Source of the DNA: Fusarium oxysporum f. sp. lycopersici 4287 | Taxonomy: Eukaryota > Ascomycota > Sordariomycetes > Hypocreales > Nectriaceae | Direction of reading: 5' to 3' | NCBI RefSeq assembly: GCF_000149955.1 | Contig: NC_030999.1 | Location: forward strand, 1,377,471 to 1,441,470 | Length of the DNA stretch: 64,000 bases | Part shown: positions 9,993 to 20,639 of the stretch, piece by piece | Numbering within the stretch: position 1 is the stretch's first letter | How the letters are laid out: every line of letters starts with the position of its first letter | Made by a program: the position numbers and the translations under genes | Notes under the pieces: model-generated | What the model saw: only the letters and a program-made list of their open reading frames with translations | Databases searched by the model: none | What the model was told of the DNA's origin: nothing

Positions 9993-11413
9993 GTGCGACA
10001 CTTATCGACAGCTGCATGTCTCGCCCGTATTCTTGATATTAACGAAAAAAGAATTCGCCATATGGTGGGCCTGCTCCCTTCAGTCCTCCACATCCCGTCT
10101 GAAAAGAATGCTCCTATTAAGCCACTTCATCTGTCGTTTCGGGACTTCCTGATCAATCGCGATAAGCACAAGACGGACCAATCCTGGGTTGTTGAAAAGG
10201 AGACACAGAAGTTGGCAATTAGGTGCCTTCAGCTGCTCCTGGATAATGGTTGTCTCAAAAGAGATATATGCGGCCGGCGCACGCCCGGAGTTGCACGGTC
10301 GGACATCGACAAGAAGGTTATTAACAGTTGCCTGCCTCCGGAGGCTCAGTACGCCTGCCTTTATTGGGTCTATCATTTCAAGGACAGCCAAGAGAGGGTT
10401 CGAGATGGAGACCAAGCACACGAATTCCTTGAGCTCCACTTTCTCCATTGGCTAGAAGCGTTGAGCCTGATTGGAAGGATATCAGAGTGCATCGGATTCA
10501 TAGACGAGTTGCAGAGCATAGTCGATGTAAGACATTCGCCTTATGCGTTCTAGGGATCTGCTGAGAGACGTTTTTTTAGCCTGAAAAAGGTGCCCAAGTT
10601 GTTACCTTTTTGCGTGATGCGAAACGGTTCGTGCTCAACTGTTGTTGGATAATCGACACTGCACCCCTTCAGCTCTACGCGTCAGCACTTGTGTTTGCGC
10701 CAAAGCAGAGCATTATGCGACAGACATTCCAACGTTATCTTCCCAGGTGGATCTCCTTACTCTCAAACGTGGACTCCAACTGGAATGCAGTTTTACAAAC
10801 ACTTGAGGGTCATACGAGTTGGGTCAGGTCTATGGTCTTTTCGAAGGACGGAAAGCTCATCGCATCCGCTTCACCTGATAAGACTGCCAAGATATGGAAT
10901 GTGGCAACGGGTGAAGAGGAACGGACTCTTGAGGGTCATATGCAGTCGGTCAGCTCTGTGGTTTTTTCGAAGGATGGCACACTCATCGCGTCGGGATCAT
11001 ATGATAAGACCGTCAAGATATGGAACGTGGCGACGGGCATCAACGTTAAGAGCTTTGATGCGAGCCGAATTGCCAACGTCTTTTATTTTCTTGAGAATGA
11101 TTCGGTTTTTGTCACGAGTGCAGGCCGTTTCAGTCTTGGTTTTCTGTACAGTAGTACGTCGTATTCGAGCGAGCGCGAACTAAAGCTGGGTAGCCCAGAG
11201 GGTCAAGGAGAAGTGGATGTCAGATTAGGCTTCGGGATCAACCACGACAACACATGGATTACAGCGGGTGGACCTGACGGACGTAGAGTTTTGTGGGTCC
11301 CACCGGATTTCCGGCCTGGTGTATCGACGATTCTAACTGAACCTTCAGGATCTGTTCATGTAATTGGCTGCGGGTCAGGAAGAGTGGTCGCCGGATATCC
11401 AGAGGAGGGATGA
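9993..11413 (+). pseudogene. NACHT-WD40 (NLR-like STAND) protein, 5'-truncated and frameshifted
   Basis: The first frame (9993-10553) matches the region just after the NACHT ATPase in fungal NWD-type receptors: ARILDINEKRIRHMVGLL, LHLSFRDFLI, LPPEAQYACLYWVYHF, HFLHWLEALSLIGRIS. After a frameshift between 10553 and 10610 a second frame (10610-11413) carries the linker, two canonical WD40 repeats (LEGHTSWVRSMVFSKDG..KIWNVATG and LEGHMQSVSSVVFSKDG..KIWNVATG), and the usual C-terminal segment (FGINHDNTWITAGG..VLWVPPDFRP). The N-terminal effector domain and the P-loop NACHT core are missing, so this cannot signal. Intact relatives act in non-self recognition and programmed cell death. Two repeats is very few for the family. 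Confidence 0.85.
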
Positions 11414-12064
11414 TGACTGACTCTCAAGCCACTGGACATATTCGGGCACTTCAAGAAACCACACACAAGTGTCATCAATAGGCGGCTTGATCCTGGCCCA
11501 TAACCAATATAGTCGGACTCATCAAACTAAACTGTTCGATCTACTTTTTTGAGCTGCCGCTTTTACCCGAACAGGGCTAATCGTTATATACTTCAGTGTA
11601 TTTTAATTATCTCCTGTCAATTTGGTGACAGCATGTTATGCATGCAAATATTTAATCCCTCTTGGACAATCAGCTCTAAATATCCACCCTCCATTCCCAG
11701 TCGCTATCGACGGCCTACATCCACGCGCATGGCATGAGATGGCGGAAACTCTGTCGTCAATGACTACAAATAGTTATGCGGGTTGAGCGGTGATGTGGAA
11801 GGATGCATTGCATATGTCTGCTGCTCGGTCAGTCAAGGCACGTCTGCGATCTCTGCACCGCTGAACTTACTGTTACTATGCACATATTATGTTTGTCGCT
11901 CTAGGGCGTACGAAAAGCCCCGATTCCGTGTCGGTGGGGCTGTGTCATGCTTCGTACGCTACATCGGCGGTTATATTCATGTTGGGGACTTGTTGGACCG
12001 CGACAGGATCACCAACGCCAGCTCTTCCACCTTAATATCAATTGCGCTGGACGCGACAGAACCA
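11414..12064. other. Intergenic stretch
   Basis: This stretch separates the NLR remnant from the 3' end of the next minus-strand gene. No coding signal or repeat recognised. Confidence 0.5.
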
Positions 12065-13090
12065 TCAGCCAGGCACCGCAGCAGGCTGAACAGTCGCATC
12101 CCAGCTCTTGACGCTCTTCCCTTCCCCCGCGACATCCATCTCATCACGCTTGCGCTTCTCTCCACGCGGCGACTCTTCGAGAGCGCGTGTCTTGAGACCA
12201 GCGAGTAATTGTCCCGCCACCCGTTCCGAGAAGCTCCCGTGTGGTTCGAATGGGACCTGGACGTGCTGTATCGCTGGCCAGACAAGGCCGTCCATATCGT
12301 CGAGCGGGTTGTCGAGCGCGTGGAGGAGTTTGGAGGGGATATCGGCGCGGAAGACGTGTGCGTTCATTTGGTCGGAGGCGTTTGTTACTAGCAATCGGAC
12401 CTATGGAATTGACTGTCAGTGGGGCAACGAACAAGGGAATGTGGTTTGGCGTACGAAGAAGGCTTCTGGCGTCGTCTTTCGACAGCACCACTGTAGTTGA
12501 GCCAGGGACAGCAGAACGCAGACCAAGTATGGGTCCTCAAACCACAACGCAGGAGTCAAGTCGCGCAATCGGCGCTGGTAGATTCTCTCGCCGGGAACAT
12601 TGGAGGCGCCCTCCACGGGATGACGCTTAGGCTTGAGGGCTCGTCGTCGCTGCTCGACAAGTTTCTCGTACAGAAAGTGGCCGACAATCGGCCGCTGCTG
12701 AAGATTGTATGCGTCGCCTATCTTGAAGGTTTCGCACTCTGGCGTATGGACTCCGAGCCTGTTGTAGAAGAAGTGAGGTCGAGCGTTGCCGTCAATCACG
12801 CCATGAGGTTGGATCAGCAAGGCAAAGCAGGCGAACTTGGCAGAGGCGAATCGACCGTTGAGCAGCTGTTTTATGTAATGCTCTCTGTCATCTGGCTTGG
12901 TGTCGCTGCTGGGCGAGAGCGGTGGTGATGGTGGGAGGGAGGGAGGGAGGACGGTTGAGTCGAGGTGCTGGAAATGGCAGCGAAGCACTTGGAGGTGCTT
13001 GGGAGTCCAGAATAAAGGTTGAACGAGGAATCGCGGGTTCTCGACGCACAGTCTATGTAGAGACTTTGTTATCGGCATCGTGTCGGCCAT
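12065..13090 (-). CDS. Conserved-looking hypothetical protein, two exons, 323 aa
   Basis: Exon 1 (13090-12455) and exon 2 (12400-12065) join across a 54-nt intron (donor GTACGC, acceptor CCATAG) in phase 0, restoring a continuous frame through EAFF|VRLLVTNASDQMNAHVF. The stretch CVLLSLAQLQW followed by RLLVTN and an aromatic-rich C-terminus is reminiscent of a group of uncharacterised proteins often annotated in Fusarium and other Pezizomycotina, from memory only. No signal peptide or membrane segment is visible. A basic patch (EKRKRDEMD) near the C-terminus could be a nuclear signal. I chose MADTMPITKS at 13090; an in-frame upstream ATG at 13216 would add 42 residues. It is one of the few undamaged genes here. 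Confidence 0.7.
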
Positions 13091-13457
13091 TTCCCGCGCA
13101 TCGCAGAGAGTGTAGAATGAGAATGAGTGTTGTTGCAATGATGATTTAATTCTTTGGCACACGCGACAAGAGTTTAGCGAGGGCGGGAACGGAATTATGT
13201 CTCTCCGCTGAGGCACGAAGATTCGAGGATACTCGTCACCTTAGTTGGATCTACGACCCTCGCTTATCTTATCTCTCCAGACTCCCCCATCATTCAGCTT
13301 CGAGCAGTGTATAACGGGTCCTCCGGCTTTGACTTTATGGCAGCATCAAGGGTTCTATACTTCCAATTACCTCCGCAAACTGTCTAGTTATTTAAAGAAC
13401 TGCTTTGATAGCAGTGCACAGAAAGGTTTAACTACAAAGAACCCAGCAGGAGAATCA
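13091..13457. other. Intergenic region between two minus-strand genes
   Basis: Contains the probable 5' flank of the 323-aa gene and the 3' flank of the next one. A (GGGA)n run lies just inside the gene at ~12928. No RNA gene seen. Confidence 0.5.
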
Positions 13458-14516
13458 CTAGTCCTCAACACCCTCACTGTCACTGATGACATCCTGCTGT
13501 GGCTGACGATCCATCGCCATTCCTAGCAAGCCCCGAATGTTGTTCAAAACGCCTCGTCTCCCTTCAACAGCACTTAGATCAAACCAGTGGGTTGCCGTGA
13601 CCTTCAGTGACTCAGATGGTAACTGGCCGGCCATCAACCTACGCATGTAAGCCTTGGTCACATTGAACTCCAAGAAGCACACGTAATGGCTCGTGGCATT
13701 AAGAACGATGGTTCTGCTTTAGTTAGTGACTACTTTCCGAGTTTGACTCGAAGGATAGATACATACCGTTCATTTCCGAGCTGTTCCTCAGCAGGTATGG
13801 CTCTAGCCAGGATTGCCTCGCAAGTCATCTGCGCCAAGCACTCATCCGAGATCCTGGGCTTGTTATCATCAACCACAAGGCGCCGTTTGGCCTCAAGCAG
13901 TGCAATCGCAATATGAGGCCCGGTAGATACACCCCCCTCGACTCTGAGGATTAACCCGCCGTCGTCAACAGCAACGAACTGCTTCTTCAACTCGGAAATC
14001 TGTGAGACCATGCGACATTTCTGGCGGAGGTCGAGTACAGGTGACGCGTTAAGAGGCTGTGTGTAGTACAGCAGGTGGCGCAACACGCGATTGATCAGAT
14101 GCAAGGCGTTATCCTCGGCGGGGAGCTCTTGAGTGGGCTTTGTTTCGGTGTAGCCAGTAGATCCTTCGCTGCCGCCAGGTGATGAATGATTGCGGTCTTC
14201 AGGATTGCTGGATGAGACTTGAATACCGGCCGAGTGCACATATCCGGTATGAACTACTCCACGTCGGGCTCTTTTGGCTTCAGGTGTCCCATCATTTCTG
14301 GGAATGGGACGGGGATAGTGCTTGACAGATGCCAACGCACCCCAAAGCTCGCCCAGAGTCTCGCCGTACTCATCCATCAGGAAATGAGTGCTATGGTGCA
14401 TCAAGTCCGTGTCAGGTCCATCGAGAAAGTCCTGGATTTCTTGAGTTTCTTGCGGACGTTCAATTCTCGTGTACTGTTTGTAGGCTGGGAGCACCTGTGC
14501 CGCTGTAGGTGAGATG
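13458..14516 (-). pseudogene. Hypothetical gene, 3' portion, cut by Copia element 1
   Basis: Two coding segments, 14516-13767 and 13716-13458, join across a 50-nt intron (donor GTATGT, acceptor CTAAAG) giving GNE-RTIVLNATSHYVCFLEF. About 336 residues remain. The sequence is acidic with a central low-complexity stretch (KAKRARRG region, SSNPEDRNHSSPG), and I recognise no family. The frame runs backwards straight into the left LTR at 14517 with no start codon, so the 5' part is missing. The piece at 20367-20639 on the other side of the Copia element is on the same strand and could be the missing 5' part. Confidence 0.6.
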
Positions 14517-14652
14517 TGTTGAGACAGTGTGGCTAAGGTGGTCCGACCTACTGGTGGCTAGGATGTGGATACTATTTAAGGAGCTGTGCTCCTCTCAGGC
14601 ACATGTAACTTAGAACATATAACAACACAATGAACCCATTTTTGTTTCATCA
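14517..14652 (+). repeat. Copia element 1, 5' LTR (136 bp)
   Basis: Begins TGTTGAGACA and ends CATCA, giving TG..CA ends. It is identical over all 136 bp to 20231-20366. Identical LTRs imply a very recent insertion or recent homogenisation. Confidence 0.95.
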
Positions 14653-14666
14653 GGTTATGAGCCCGG
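14653..14666 (+). other. Primer-binding site of Copia 1 (initiator-tRNA anticodon type)
   Basis: GGTTATGAGCCCGG starts directly after the LTR and is complementary to an initiator-methionine tRNA anticodon stem-loop (..GGGCTCATAACC). That implies priming from an internal half-tRNA, as in Drosophila copia and Ty5. Copia 2 has the same site. Confidence 0.75.
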
Positions 14667-15288
14667 AGGGCACTGTTTTCTCTAATTCTAAAGCTGAGTG
14701 TTTCCTGTCTCCTTTCAACCTCTCATTGCTGGCACAGAAGTCGAAAGACTTCCTTCCACTGCGCATGCACATTCAGCTTAACCTGGAGCTATCTCCTTCG
14801 CATATTTTGCAGAGTTTATGAATCAGCTGACAAGACAGGTCTAGAAATATCGCCAGAAGGAGCCTTTGATCCCTCCATTCAAGTTACTGAATTCTAATCA
14901 TTGACTTCAAACCATTGATAGATTCTCAGACTGCAGCCTGGCTTACGAATTGTCAAACAGGCCACGATAGGAGTAGTGGCCTGACTTCGAGATTGCAGAG
15001 ACGAATGTCAGCCCACTCAGGCCGACATAGGCCAAGATCGCCTGAAAGTGGTCTGTTAGAGAGTCGGAATCAGACCACCACCCCTTTTCTGGGTCGGCGG
15101 GAGAGTTGCAGTCAATTTCGTTCCCCTTGGAAGACGAAGCAGACAACCTCTACAATAAATGCCATTGCAGCAGACATAGCTATGATCTCTTGACGAAAGC
15201 AAGAGGGCTTCCCAGAGCCCAATGCAAAACTAGGCAAAATCGGCCGTTTGCTATACTCTCCTACCACCGGCTTCTCGAGAACCCCACA

Positions 15289-18200
15289 ATGTCACTCCCC
15301 AAGGAACCGCTCAACCTCGTGGGCAGTCCCGGCACCATTCCAAAGCTGGAGCAAACCAGCCAGTGGCTAACCTGGAAGAGAGAAATGCTCGACCTTCTGG
15401 ACATGTGTGGATATGGAGACCTTCTGACCAGGAATTCTCAACCACCAACAGAAGGTAACGACCTTGCAACCCAGATTGAGGCCTGGAGGAGCCGCCAAGA
15501 TCGAGCATGCGGTGCCATTCGAAGTCGTCTCGGTTATAACGCCCGAGTGTTTACCACGGGGATCTCGACGGCTCAGGGAATGATCAACCACCTTGAAACC
15601 CGATATCGGCCCGTCGGAAGCGCCATCTTCCAAGAGCTCGACCGCAGGTATCAAGAACTCACCCTTGAGTCTTGCGATTCAGTCATGGAATACGCAAATA
15701 AGCTTCGTCAAGTCAGGGCTGAACTCTTGGAGATGGACGAAACCTGCCAGATCGGGGAACCGCATTTTGTCAATAAGTTCCTTTGTGGACTTGGTCCGGA
15801 CTATGAAGTGTTTCTCACTGCCTTCAATCAGAACCATAATATTCTTCCTATCCGAGATCCAAACAATCGCGACGTTGTTCTCAAAGAGGCCGTCACGTTC
15901 GAAACCGCCATCTTTGCTGTATCTCAGGAGGAGGACAGACAAAGAAGCGCTACGGCCAAGATTGCACATAGAGCCATGATGGCTCAAGATGTGTCATGCT
16001 GCGGATACTGTGGAAGAAAAGGGCATGACAAGTCAACTTGCTGGAAGCTTCACCCCGAACTCAGAAGAGAGCGTAGTAAAGCTGGTTACGACAGACGACA
16101 ACGGAAAATGCAGAGTCGGGAGAAAGAAAGGGAGAAGACGACTGATGAACTGGAATCTGCCACGCAGGCGACTCCTGCATACCTTCAACCTGATCAAGCT
16201 CGACTGGCTCTCTGGCAAAATGACTTCCAAGGCCACCTTGGATTGATTGGCTCATCAATCGGACCTTCTAGTCTTCACGCATCTCTCCGAACTCAGGCCC
16301 TCGAACGTATCCACGTTTTGGACAGTGGGGCCTCATTGCATATCTTTTGTCGACAGGAGAACTTTACATCACTTCACAAGTACCACGGTCTCCCGATCAA
16401 TGGTATTGCGGACGTAAAGGTCATGCCAGGAGGATGTGGAACGTACTGCCTCCGTGTGCAAGGGCCCAAGGGGTCGCAGAACGTTACTCTTGATAGCGCT
16501 CTATATGTTCCAGAAGGACACTCTAACCTCTTGTCCGTGTCAGCACTAGAGAAGAAGGGGGCAGAGGTTGTCTTCCGAAATGGAAAGGCAGTGGTCACAA
16601 ACAAGGGAAAAGTCGTCCTCACTGCGACAAGAATCTCAGGTGTCTACGTGGTTGACGAAGCTGAGGAAGATCATTTTCAAACCGCTTTGGCCTCCTTTTC
16701 GGTGGGAGATCCTCGACTTCACCTTTGGCACGAGCGACTCGCACATTTAGGAGAGAGGAATATCAAGAGACTGATGAATATGTTTACTGGAATTCGACCG
16801 GATAATTCTACATCAAACCCATGTGGGGCCTGTGTGCAAGGCAAACTCAGGGAATGTCCTCACATTCGACCGATCAAGAAAGGCACTTACCCTCTGGAGT
16901 GTATTCATGCGGATATTGCCGGACCATTCCCAGAAGTGGGAGTAGACGGGAGCCGGTATTGGGCCTGCTTTATTGATGACTTTACGCAAATGTCCTGGGT
17001 GTATCCAGTCAAAGAAAGGTCAGATTTTGAAGAATGTTTCCAACATCTATTGGAACAGTTCGAAAGACCGGAAAGACGATGCCACTTCCTGCATCTTGAT
17101 CGAGGGGGAGAAAATCGAAGCCACGTCCTGACCAGGTTCTGCCGGGACAGAGGAATTAAACTTTCCTATACAGCAACTGAACAACACGAACAAAATGGAT
17201 TTGCTGAAGTTCTCAATCGAATCATCCTGGAAAAACTCACACCGACACTGATCAAATCCGGACTCGCTTTGAAATGGTGGCCGTACTTCCTCAAGGCAGT
17301 AAACCGCATCCGAAATCTCTGTCCTACGGCGAGCATTTCCACTACTCCTTACCAAGCCTGGTATGGAGATGTTCCCGACCTCAGCCATCTGCGAGTTCTT
17401 GGCTCACGAGGATGGGCTCTGCTTCCATCCTCTAAACGAAAAAAGATGCAGTCAAAGAGCATTCCCTGCCAGCTTCTCGGCTATCAGGGCAGTACGAACT
17501 ATATACTTCTTGACGAAAGGGGACGAGTCTTTGTGTCTAATAATGTTGTCTTCTCTGAAAACATCAAAAACATCGAACCAACACTTGGCAATCTCACGCA
17601 TCAAACGAGTGACCGGAGGCCATCGCAACGACGACGAGTAGTCAGAGAAGGGGATAGCGATGTGGAGAATGCCATCGTTCTAGAGCCGTCGCCCCTTCCG
17701 ATCGCGTCGAGAGAGGCGAACAGAAGCGGGGAAACAGGCCGTGGAGACACGACGCCGGATGAGCTCCTGGTGGGAGATACAGGATGGGATCCAGACCAAG
17801 AGTCAACCAGATCGAGTATCCATGTTGCCACAGACGAGCGCGAAGTGTCGTCGGAAGAAACAGAGGAGCATGCAGAGTCTCGGCTGCCGGAAAGATCGAC
17901 CAGGGGACAGCTGCCATCGAGATACATACTGGCCAGCACAAACTTCGCCTTCCTAGCAACAGTTGCAGAACAACTGTACCTAGTCGCTCGCGACATCGAT
18001 CAGTCCGAACCAAGAACCTTCAGGGAAGCCACGCAGGGTGTACATGGAAAACTCTGGTGGGGAGGACTGAAGGATGAACACAAGTCTCTGGTCGAGAATG
18101 GTGTCTGGACCTTAGCCACTCTTCCCCCAGGACGAAAGGTCCTTCGAGGCAAATGGGTGTTCAAGCTCAAAAGAGGAGAAAATGGGCAAGTTCTGCGGCA

Positions 18201-19557
18201 CAAAGCTCGCTTTGTTGTGAGAGGATTCGAGCAAAGGGAAGGAATTGACTTCAACGAAACCTTCGCCTCTGTTGTCAAGCCGATGAGCTACAAGATGATA
18301 TTCGCCATTGCGGCAGCGCTTGATTTGGAACTGGAACAAATGGATGTCAAGACAGCATTCCTCTATGGCCTCGTAAACGAGGAGATATACGTCCAGCAAC
18401 CGGAAGGATTCGACGATGGAAGTGGGAGAGTCTGCAAGCTCTTGAGAGCCTTGTATGGACTGAAGCAAGCACCAAGGGTGTGGTACGAGACTCTCTCGAC
18501 ATTCCTCGCGACCCTAGGGTTCAAGCCTTTGCTTTCGGATATGGGAGTCTTTGTGAAAGGTCACACGTTCATTGCGGTCTATGTGGACGATCTACTTATT
18601 GCCGGGCCCTCCAAGGACGAGATCGTGGCGGTCAAACAAGCTCTGTGCAACAAGTTCAAGATGACGGACCTGGGTCCATGCAAATATTACCTAGGCATGT
18701 CGCTGAGAAGAGACAGAGCAACCCGATCGATTTTCTTGTCGCAGACAACCTACCTAGAGAAAGTACTTAGAGACTTTGGACTGGACCAGTGCGCCCCCAA
18801 TGCCACACCAGTTTCGACAAGCAAGTTCGGAGAACCAGACTCAGGCTACAAGGCAACCGACGAACTCAAAGAATGGTATGCCAAGGCGATTGGATCCCTG
18901 ATGTATCTCATGCTTGGGACGAGACCCGACATTGCCTTTGCTGTCTCCTTATGCAGTCGACACCTAGGGAACCCAACCAATGAGCATCAAACAGCTGTCA
19001 AGCGTATCTTTCGATACCTCAAGGGATCGCAAAATCTGGAACTGGTGTACCAGGGTGAACTGCAACCTCTTCTCGGCTACACCGACTCGGATTGGGCGGG
19101 AGACCTGGAGACTCGAAGATCAACGTCTGGATATGTGTTCAACCTTGGTACGGGCGCTATCAGTTGGAGCTCGAAGAGACAAAGAACTGTGGCCCTGTCC
19201 TCATGTGAAGCAGAATACATGGGGCAAACCGCAGCCGCAAAGGAAGCAGTCTGGCTGCGAGGCCTGCTCCAAGAGCTATTGAAAGAATACAGGGAGGTTC
19301 CAGAACTAAAGACAACTGTAATCTTCGGGGACAACCAAGGAGCAATCGCGATGTCGAAGAATCCGCAGTTCCATACAAGAACCAAGCACATTGATATTCA
19401 GCATCATTACTGCAGAGAGAAAGTCAATGATGGAACCGTTGAGTTCCAGTACATTCCAACAGGCAAACAAGTGGCCGACGGCCTAACAAAGGCTTTACCA
19501 AAGGATCGTTTCCTACAGTTTAGAAAAGCACTAGGTCTCAAAGAACGACGACCATGA
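15289..19557 (+). CDS. Copia Gag-Pol polyprotein, 1422 aa
   Basis: Encodes all proteins for retrotransposition, made as one ORF with no frameshift. Positions are counted from the ATG at 15289, the first ATG of the frame. Gag ~1-290 ends in a zinc knuckle CX2CX4HX4C (CGYCGRKGHDKSTC, ~240). Protease motif LDSGASLHIF lies at ~344. The GAG-pre-integrase segment has LWHERLAHLG, and the integrase core has HADIAGPF and LDRGGEN (Asp) then NGFAEVLNR (Glu). Reverse transcriptase runs from GKWVFKLKRG to the catalytic YVDDLLIAG at ~1100, and RNase H has YTDSDWAGD and SSCEAEYMG. Every signature residue I looked for is present, so the element may be autonomous. Frame and order (IN before RT) define Ty1/Copia. 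Confidence 0.96.
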   Translation: MSLPKEPLNLVGSPGTIPKLEQTSQWLTWKREMLDLLDMCGYGDLLTRNSQPPTEGNDLATQIEAWRSRQDRACGAIRSRLGYNARVFTTGISTAQGMINHLETRYRPVGSAIFQELDRRYQELTLESCDSVMEYANKLRQVRAELLEMDETCQIGEPHFVNKFLCGLGPDYEVFLTAFNQNHNILPIRDPNNRDVVLKEAVTFETAIFAVSQEEDRQRSATAKIAHRAMMAQDVSCCGYCGRKGHDKSTCWKLHPELRRERSKAGYDRRQRKMQSREKEREKTTDELESATQATPAYLQPDQARLALWQNDFQGHLGLIGSSIGPSSLHASLRTQALERIHVLDSGASLHIFCRQENFTSLHKYHGLPINGIADVKVMPGGCGTYCLRVQGPKGSQNVTLDSALYVPEGHSNLLSVSALEKKGAEVVFRNGKAVVTNKGKVVLTATRISGVYVVDEAEEDHFQTALASFSVGDPRLHLWHERLAHLGERNIKRLMNMFTGIRPDNSTSNPCGACVQGKLRECPHIRPIKKGTYPLECIHADIAGPFPEVGVDGSRYWACFIDDFTQMSWVYPVKERSDFEECFQHLLEQFERPERRCHFLHLDRGGENRSHVLTRFCRDRGIKLSYTATEQHEQNGFAEVLNRIILEKLTPTLIKSGLALKWWPYFLKAVNRIRNLCPTASISTTPYQAWYGDVPDLSHLRVLGSRGWALLPSSKRKKMQSKSIPCQLLGYQGSTNYILLDERGRVFVSNNVVFSENIKNIEPTLGNLTHQTSDRRPSQRRRVVREGDSDVENAIVLEPSPLPIASREANRSGETGRGDTTPDELLVGDTGWDPDQESTRSSIHVATDEREVSSEETEEHAESRLPERSTRGQLPSRYILASTNFAFLATVAEQLYLVARDIDQSEPRTFREATQGVHGKLWWGGLKDEHKSLVENGVWTLATLPPGRKVLRGKWVFKLKRGENGQVLRHKARFVVRGFEQREGIDFNETFASVVKPMSYKMIFAIAAALDLELEQMDVKTAFLYGLVNEEIYVQQPEGFDDGSGRVCKLLRALYGLKQAPRVWYETLSTFLATLGFKPLLSDMGVFVKGHTFIAVYVDDLLIAGPSKDEIVAVKQALCNKFKMTDLGPCKYYLGMSLRRDRATRSIFLSQTTYLEKVLRDFGLDQCAPNATPVSTSKFGEPDSGYKATDELKEWYAKAIGSLMYLMLGTRPDIAFAVSLCSRHLGNPTNEHQTAVKRIFRYLKGSQNLELVYQGELQPLLGYTDSDWAGDLETRRSTSGYVFNLGTGAISWSSKRQRTVALSSCEAEYMGQTAAAKEAVWLRGLLQELLKEYREVPELKTTVIFGDNQGAIAMSKNPQFHTRTKHIDIQHHYCREKVNDGTVEFQYIPTGKQVADGLTKALPKDRFLQFRKALGLKERRP

Positions 19558-19719
19558 GAAGGTGCAGAGATGAACCAAAACAGGAGACCTGCCATGGACA
19601 GACAGGAGACCCACAGATCTAAGATTGCACGGAAACGCGAAGAAGGCGCAAAGATGAGGTAGAGTGGGAGAGCTTCTAAGCAAGTAGAAGGAAAGCCACG
19701 ATCTCAAGGTTGTGCCTAG

Positions 19720-20110
19720 CGTGAGGAACGTGCAAAGATGGACTGAAGTGGGAGACCTATCATGGACAGGAGAACTGCAATTTCAAGAAAGATTTCAAGA
19801 CCTGCAGAGACGGATGTAGGCAGGAGATCTTCTGCGGATAGAAGACCTGCAATCACAAGATCGCAAGACCTGCAGAGATGGGCATAGGCAGGAGATCTTC
19901 TGTGGGCAGAAGAAGACCTGCAGTCCCAAGAAAGCTTGCGAGACCGTGCAAAGATGGGCTTCAGTGGGAGATCTTCTGTGGACAAGAAGACCAACAAGTT
20001 CAGGATTGCATCGGACTCAGAGGAAAGGTGCAAAAATGAACTTGGAAGGAGATCTTCTGCGGACAGAAGAAGACCCACTGCCCCAAGATTGCACGAGACC
20101 ATTAAGAGAT
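19720..20110 (+). repeat. Degenerate tandem repeats in the 3' UTR of Copia 1
   Basis: About four or five imperfect copies of an 80-90 bp unit containing GGAGATCTTCTG followed by GGxxAGAAGAAGACC and a GCAAAGATGG-like segment, between the pol stop and the 3' LTR. Non-coding. Role unknown. Confidence 0.7.
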
Positions 20111-20230
20111 CCTGAGCGCCCATGCCGAGATAGCTCTTTCCCTGCAGTTTTCACCCACGAAGGTGTTTTTGGGGTTTTAACGAGGCTCGACAGGCGTGCA
20201 CATCAAGCCCAACAGCAGCTCGAGTGGGAG

Positions 20231-20366
20231 TGTTGAGACAGTGTGGCTAAGGTGGTCCGACCTACTGGTGGCTAGGATGTGGATACTATTTAAGGAGCTG
20301 TGCTCCTCTCAGGCACATGTAACTTAGAACATATAACAACACAATGAACCCATTTTTGTTTCATCA
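20231..20366 (+). repeat. Copia element 1, 3' LTR (136 bp)
   Basis: Identical to the 5' LTR at 14517-14652. It is preceded by the purine-rich GAGTGGGAG, a likely polypurine tract. Confidence 0.95.
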
Positions 20367-20639
20367 GCGAGTAACCTCATTTCCCTCGCCAGTGGCGTAC
20401 TCGCTCGTATGACCGAGCGAGCTCAGGGTAAGCTTCCGATCCGTCCCAATCACGTCTCGAGCAAGCTTATGGGCAGATTGAAACTCGGCCTTTGTGGGTG
20501 ACGATTGCTCCCGTGCTGATTGAGGCGGAGAGGAGGAAGGTAGTGGGTCGGTTTCTGGCCCTGGTATAGGGATTCTGACTCGCTGCTGCCGTCTTCCTTG
20601 GGTTAGGAAGTCATTCAAAAGGCGCCCAGAACTTGTCAC
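20367..20639 (-). pseudogene. Hypothetical gene fragment, possible 5' part of the gene split by Copia 1
   Basis: About 91 codons open on the minus strand and running into the right LTR. Proline/serine-rich with no recognised domain. Joined directly to the frame at 14516, the reading frame would be off by one base, and no duplicated target sequence links the two pieces. Their being one gene is therefore only suggested by strand and position. Confidence 0.4.

Larger units (their letters stand above)
14517..20366 (+). mobile_element. Complete Ty1/Copia LTR retrotransposon 1 (5,850 bp)
   Basis: The element has identical 136-bp LTRs, a primer-binding site immediately inside the left LTR, one open gag-pol ORF (15289-19557), a 670-bp 3' untranslated region with degenerate repeats and a purine-rich GTGGGAG before the right LTR. 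The 5-bp flanks differ (AGATG on the left, GCGAG on the right), so no target-site duplication is visible. See findings. Confidence 0.95.

Noticed and set aside
12108..12630. Several 100-140 codon plus-strand ORFs
   Set aside because: They overlap the exons of the minus-strand 323-aa gene, whose splice sites and single continuous frame explain the region better.
19716..20123. 135-codon minus ORF upstream of the Copia 1 3' LTR
   Set aside because: Its internal repeats are simply the degenerate DNA repeats of the untranslated region read in one frame.
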